Assembly: GCA_036522815.1 (NCBI GenBank)
Contig: DATDFC010000018.1
Span: 1 to 8,948 of the forward strand
Reading direction: 5' to 3'
DNA from: AG41 sp036522815
GTDB taxonomy: Bacteria > Gemmatimonadota > Gemmatimonadetes > Gemmatimonadales > GWC2-71-9
DNA: 8,948 bases
The translations under genes and the position numbers were made by a program. Shown here piece by piece: positions 6,555-8,948 of this stretch. The notes beneath the pieces are model-generated. The model searched no databases. It was not told the DNA's origin and saw only the letters and a list, made by a program, of their open reading frames with translations. How positions within the stretch are numbered: the stretch's first letter is position 1; the number at the start of each line of letters is the position of its first letter.

Positions 6555-7622
6555 ATGCGGGTTGAGCAGGTCCGGGGCAGCCTGGTGGAGGCCGTGCACG
6601 AGGTCCACGCGGCGGTGGTGGACGCGCGTGGGGAGCTGGTCGCGCGCGCCGGCGACCCCGATCTCGTCACCTTCTGGCGCTCGGCGGCGAAGCCGATCCA
6701 GGCGCTCCCCCTCGTGGAAGACAGCGTGACCGACCGGTTCGGCTTCACGAGCGAGGAGCTGGCGCTGGTGTGCGCGTCGCACTCGAGCGAGCCGGGTCAG
6801 GTGACGCGCGTGCGCGAGCTGCTCGGCAAGATCGGGTGCGGCGAGCGCGATCTGTTGTGCGGGCCGCACCCGCCGCTCTCCGAGCACGTCGCCCGCGACT
6901 ATGCGACGCGCGGCGTACGGCTCACGGCTGTCTACTCTAACTGTTCCGGGAAACACGCGGGCATGCTGGCGCTCGCCCGCCACCACGGGTGGCCGACCGA
7001 GTTCTACACGCGCCCCGAGCACCCGGTGCAGCAGCGCTGCCTGCGGGAGGTGTCGCGCTGGACCGACGTCCCCGTTGGCGACATTCGCACCGCGACCGAC
7101 GGCTGCGGCGTGGTGTGCTTCGGGGTGCCGCTCAAAAACATGGCGCTGGCGTATGCGCGCTTGGCGAACGCGGAAGTCGGAACGCGGAACGCGGAACAGG
7201 CCGGGAGCCGTCCGGACGCGACCGAGCGCGGATTGCAGTTCCGCGTTCCGAGTTCCGCGTTCCGCGTTGTCTCAGCCATGCTCCGCCATCCCGATCTCAT
7301 CGCCGGCGAAGGGCGTCCCTGCACCGAGCTGATGCGCGCGCACCCCGGCCGGGTGCTCGTCAAGGTCGGCGCCGAGGGGGTCTACTGCGCGCTGCTGCCG
7401 CGCGCCGGGTTGGGCGTGGCCATCAAGGTGGCCGACGGGCATGCCGTGGCGGCGGCGCTCGCGCTGGCCGCCGTGCTGGAGCAGCTGGGGCTGCGGCCGC
7501 GCCCGGCGTCGCTCACCGCCCGGCCCCTCGTCAACACGCGCGGCGAGCCCGTCGGCGAGCTGCGCGTAAATGGGGGGCTCGAGCAACAAAAAGATGGAGG
7601 ACCCCGCGCGGGGGAGGAGTAA
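6555..7622 (+). CDS. L-asparaginase, Rhizobium etli type (asparaginase II family), with palindromic insertion
   Basis: 355 aa. It hydrolyses L-asparagine to aspartate and ammonia and belongs to the serine-hydrolase-like, zinc-containing class typified by R. etli ReAV, not the E. coli AnsA/AnsB class. Key residues are all present: the SxxK pair S43/K46 (WRSAAKPIQ), the ASHSSEP loop (74-80), the zinc-site C130/K133 (NCSGKHAG) and C184 (TDGCGVVCF), D182, and a lysine in LVKVGAEG (K270). C130 and C184 are 54 residues apart, matching my recollection of ReAV. Residues 205-238 are foreign-looking (NAEVGTRNAE, FRVPSSAFRV) and encoded by a palindromic heptad element inserted in frame between ARLA and VSAMLRHP. 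Since all catalytic motifs stay in frame, the enzyme is probably made; whether it is active is unknown. The stop is 1 nt from the next start, so the two genes form an operon. Confidence 0.92.
   Translation: MRVEQVRGSLVEAVHEVHAAVVDARGELVARAGDPDLVTFWRSAAKPIQALPLVEDSVTDRFGFTSEELALVCASHSSEPGQVTRVRELLGKIGCGERDLLCGPHPPLSEHVARDYATRGVRLTAVYSNCSGKHAGMLALARHHGWPTEFYTRPEHPVQQRCLREVSRWTDVPVGDIRTATDGCGVVCFGVPLKNMALAYARLANAEVGTRNAEQAGSRPDATERGLQFRVPSSAFRVVSAMLRHPDLIAGEGRPCTELMRAHPGRVLVKVGAEGVYCALLPRAGLGVAIKVADGHAVAAALALAAVLEQLGLRPRPASLTARPLVNTRGEPVGELRVNGGLEQQKDGGPRAGEE
7167..7268. repeat. Palindromic heptad element inserted in frame in the asparaginase gene (E2)
   Basis: The left arm 7167-7197 and right arm 7238-7268 are inverted copies (28 of 31 positions match), made of GGAACGC-type units, around a 40-nt loop. 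The whole is 102 nt, exactly 34 codons, and has no stop in the asparaginase frame. The flanks read ARLA before and VSAMLRHP after, which join into a plausible family sequence, although the loop there varies in length between relatives so part of it may have been replaced. Confidence 0.88.
7610..7619 (+). promoter_or_regulatory. Ribosome binding site deciding the start of the CMD-family gene
   Basis: GGGGGAGGAG sits just before the ATG at 7624 (gap of 4 nt). It is within the last codons of the asparaginase gene. It favours 7624 over an in-frame ATG at 7570, which would add 18 low-complexity residues and has no comparable site. Confidence 0.75.
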
Positions 7623-7623
7623 T

Positions 7624-8259
7624 ATGAGCCAGGGACCGCTCGACCCCGCCACCGCGGCGCTGGTGCGGCTGGCCGCCGCCGTCGCCGCCGGCGACGTGTC
7701 CGAGCTCCAGGAGCGCCTCGCCGCCGCTCAAGCAGCGGGTGTGCCGCCCCTGTGGATCGACGAGCTGCTGCTCCAGAGTATGCTCGTGGTGGGCTACCCG
7801 CTGACGCTGGTGGCCTTCGGCGTCTGGCGTGAGGTCGCCGGTCCCACCGGGAAGGTCGGGCACGCGGCGGAGCCGCTGGCGCACGAGGACTGGCAGGCGT
7901 GGGCGGATCGGGGTGCGGCGGTGTGCCGGGCGGTGTACGGGCGCGCCTACCACAAGCTGCTCCTCAACCTGCGCGCGCTGCATCCGGCGCTCGAGGACCT
8001 GGTGCTGGTGGACGCCTACGGCAAGGTGATCGGTCGGCCGGGACTCGACCTCAAGCGACGCGAGCTCGCGACCGTGGCGGCGATCGCGGTGCTGGGCACC
8101 GCCCAGCAGCTGCACTCGCATCTGCGCGGCGCGCTCAACACCGGCGCGTCCGCGGAAGAAGTGGAGGCGGTGCTGGAGCTGGTGGGGCCGGATCTGTCCC
8201 CGACGTATCTCCGCCGGGCGCGCGAGCAATGGGAGGATGTGAGGAGACGGAAACTGTGA
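7624..8259 (+). CDS. Carboxymuconolactone decarboxylase (CMD/AhpD-like) family protein
   Basis: 211 aa, cytoplasmic and helical. The second half has the CMD-family core LKRRELATVAAIAVLGTAQQLHSHLRGALNTGASAEEVEAVLEL (about 143-186; the QLHSHLRGAL segment at 162-171 is the most telling). The first half (about 40-72, LLLQSMLVVGYPLTLVAFGVWREV) resembles the other end of the fold, so the protein may hold two CMD-like halves. The CxxC pair of AhpD peroxidases is absent; the only cysteine is C101, outside the core. It is therefore more like the PcaC/YurZ branch than a thiol peroxidase, and the substrate is unknown. It sits 1 nt after the asparaginase stop and is certainly co-transcribed with it. Its TGA stop overlaps the first bases of the heptad array that follows. 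Confidence 0.82.
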   Translation: MSQGPLDPATAALVRLAAAVAAGDVSELQERLAAAQAAGVPPLWIDELLLQSMLVVGYPLTLVAFGVWREVAGPTGKVGHAAEPLAHEDWQAWADRGAAVCRAVYGRAYHKLLLNLRALHPALEDLVLVDAYGKVIGRPGLDLKRRELATVAAIAVLGTAQQLHSHLRGALNTGASAEEVEAVLELVGPDLSPTYLRRAREQWEDVRRRKL

Positions 8260-8317
8260 ACGCGGAACTCGGAACGCGGCGAGGAGAATGCGGAATGCGG
8301 AATTCGGAATGCGGAAT
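8258..8317 (+). repeat. Left double heptad array of the four-helix-bundle element (E3)
   Basis: The outer array 8258-8279 is of the GGAACGC type and contains 21 nt identical to the complement of the right end of E1. After a 6-nt spacer (CGAGGA) comes the inner array 8286-8317 of the GGAATGC type (GAATGCGGAATGCGGAATTC and on). The inner array is the inverted partner of 8689-8720; the outer array has no partner on the right side. Confidence 0.88.
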
Positions 8318-8320
8318 CTC

Positions 8321-8328
8321 AAGGTGAG
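8321..8328 (+). promoter_or_regulatory. Ribosome binding site of the four-helix-bundle gene
   Basis: AAGGTGAG lies 4-11 nt before a GTG start at 8332. It follows directly on the inner left array, so base-pairing between the two arms in mRNA would bring this site next to the base of a long stem and might affect translation. Confidence 0.55.
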
Positions 8329-8331
8329 ATC

Positions 8332-8742
8332 GTGCGGCGGGTAGACCTCAAGGATCGTACTCGGGCCTTTGCGTTGGCGATCATTCACTTGGTTGAAGAC
8401 TTCCCACGTGGCCGTTCAGCCGACGTGATTGGAAACCAACTCCTGCGTGCCGGTACGTCCGTAGGGGCGAACTATCGTGCCGCCTGTCGCGCGAGATCTC
8501 GAAAGGAGTTTGTGGCAAGGTTGGGGGTCGTTGAGGAGGAGGCTGACGAGGCCCAATTCTGGCTCGATCTGGCTATCGAGCGTGGATTGAGCGATGCCGC
8601 GCAGGCTGTGTCCTTGCGGGACGAGGCGCGCCAACTCGTGGCAATCGTGGTTTCATCGATTCGGACAGCGCGCAGAGCTCCCCCTGCCATTCCGCATTCC
8701 GCATTTCGCATTCCGCATTCAAGCTCTCCGCAATGTTCATAG
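8332..8742 (+). CDS. Four-helix-bundle protein, S23 / 23S rRNA intervening-sequence-protein family
   Basis: 136 aa, GTG start. The family signature is clear: helix 1 with RAFALAIIHLVEDFP (11-25), then IGNQLLRAGTSVGANYRAAC (33-52), SRKEFVARLGVVEEEADEAQFWLDLAIERGL (56-86) and a final helix (about 91-112). Known members are encoded in 23S rRNA intervening sequences or stand alone, and the fold is shared with Avd, the basic nucleic-acid-binding partner of reverse transcriptase in diversity-generating retroelements. The biochemical role of the family is otherwise unsettled. Residues 119-130 (AIPHSAFRIPHS) are not part of the fold: they are encoded by the right inverted array, so the gene runs into the element end and stops only inside obgE (10-bp overlap). 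GC content is clearly lower than in neighbours. No rRNA gene is nearby, so this is a free-standing copy. Confidence 0.9.
   Translation: MRRVDLKDRTRAFALAIIHLVEDFPRGRSADVIGNQLLRAGTSVGANYRAACRARSRKEFVARLGVVEEEADEAQFWLDLAIERGLSDAAQAVSLRDEARQLVAIVVSSIRTARRAPPAIPHSAFRIPHSSSPQCS
8689..8720 (-). repeat. Right inverted heptad array of element E3
   Basis: ATTCCGCATTCCGCATTTCG and onwards, 32 nt. Its complement matches the inner left array (8286-8317) at 30 of 32 positions, with 371 bp between the arms. It codes for the C-terminal IPHSAFRIPHS of the four-helix-bundle protein and ends 12 bp before the obgE start codon. Confidence 0.9.
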
Positions 8743-8948
8743 ATCGTGCGGTAGTCCACGTCACCGCGGGCCCGGGCGGGGCCGGAGCTTCCAGCTTTCG
8801 CCGCGAAAAGTTCGTCCCCAAAGGCGGGCCCGACGGCGGCGACGGCGGCTCCGGCGGCAGCGTGTACGTGCGCGCCGACACGAACCTCGCCACGCTGCTC
8901 GATTACCGCTATCGCACCCACTGGCGCGCGGAGCGCGGCCAGCACGGC
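8733..8948 (+). CDS. obgE: GTPase Obg/CgtA, N-terminal part (cut by window end)
   Basis: 72 codons are visible, all within the glycine-rich Obg fold that precedes the GTPase domain. The sequence MFIDRAVVHVTAGPGGAGAS, then SFRREKFVPKGGPDGGDGGSGGSVYV and LATLLDYRYRTHWRAERGQHG, follows the Obg consensus (FRREKxVPKGGPDGGDGGxGG; TLLDFRYxxHxxAExGxxG). Obg is an essential GTPase in late 50S ribosome assembly and stress signalling. The ATG at 8733 is chosen because MFID is the normal family start. No Shine-Dalgarno sequence precedes it (AAGCTCTCCGCA), and the right heptad array ends only 12 bp upstream, so the insertion appears to have taken the place of the original leader. The start overlaps the end of the four-helix-bundle frame by 10 bp, which allows translational coupling. 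Confidence 0.95.
   Translation, partial: MFIDRAVVHVTAGPGGAGASSFRREKFVPKGGPDGGDGGSGGSVYVRADTNLATLLDYRYRTHWRAERGQHG

Larger units (their letters stand above)
8258..8720 (+). mobile_element. Putative mobile element: four-helix-bundle gene between inverted heptad arrays
   Basis: This 463-bp unit consists of the left double array, a ribosome binding site, a four-helix-bundle gene and an inverted right array. Its GC content (about 58% over 8341-8580, hand count) is well below neighbouring genes (about 77% over 7681-7740), a sign of transfer. It lies precisely between the CMD-gene stop and obgE. Two shorter relatives without a gene occur within 2 kb (6388-6526 and 7167-7268). No transposase, reverse transcriptase or clear target-site duplication is visible, so mobility is inferred from repeat structure, composition and copy number. 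Confidence 0.6.

Noticed and set aside
7570..7623. Earlier ATG start for the CMD-family gene
   Set aside because: It would overlap the asparaginase gene by 53 bp with no ribosome binding site and add unrelated residues; 7624 has a strong site.
6388..8720. CRISPR array
   Set aside because: The repeat unit is 7 bp and contiguous, arms are inverted, there are no spacers of regular length and no cas genes.
8258..8742. A true 23S rRNA intervening sequence or a diversity-generating retroelement
   Set aside because: No rRNA sequence flanks the gene, and no reverse transcriptase, template repeat or variable repeat is visible within the window.

Overview
The window is about 9 kb of very GC-rich, densely packed bacterial DNA. 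A Gemmatimonadota-like soil or environmental bacterium fits the mix: secreted TPR/Ig/beta-barrel proteins, a Wzi-like outer-membrane protein, ADP-heptose synthesis, and GC near 77% in one 60-bp stretch of core gene that I counted. This assignment is an inference from style and content; no rRNA or other marker gene is present.

Layout. (1) 1-2869, + strand: a three-gene cell-envelope cluster joined by ATGA stop/start overlaps. It holds the C-terminal part of an Ig-repeat surface protein, a periplasmic TPR/FlgD-like protein with a C-terminal membrane hairpin, and a small beta-barrel-like protein. (2) 2866-5444, - strand: a two-gene operon of a Wzi-like outer-membrane barrel followed, through a GTGA overlap, by the ADP-heptose pathway kinase (RfaE1/HldA). 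Its end meets the first cluster tail to tail on a shared CTAG. (3) 5514-8259, + strand: an EamA/DMT transporter, an R. etli-type L-asparaginase, and a carboxymuconolactone-decarboxylase-family protein. (4) 8332-8742: a four-helix-bundle (S23/23S rRNA IVP family) gene, followed by the start of obgE, cut by the window edge.

The most interesting structure is a family of palindromic elements built from a 7-bp unit (GGAACGC, GGAATGC and variants). Three loci carry it. The first lies directly on the EamA stop codon (6388-6526). The second is an in-frame insertion inside the asparaginase gene (7167-7268). The third is a pair of inverted arms (8286-8317 and 8689-8720, 30/32 matching) that bracket the four-helix-bundle gene. 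The first and third share one layout: TGA stop, outer array, short spacer, inner array, payload, inverted array. In the third locus the payload is the protein gene; in the first it is only 36 nt. This looks like a mobile or formerly mobile element with a gene-bearing form and gene-less derivatives, comparable in outline to REP/RAYT systems or Rickettsia palindromic elements but with a four-helix-bundle protein as the only gene. Because the unit is 7 bp and has no stop in any phase or strand, an array stays open in all six frames, which would make insertion into genes tolerable.
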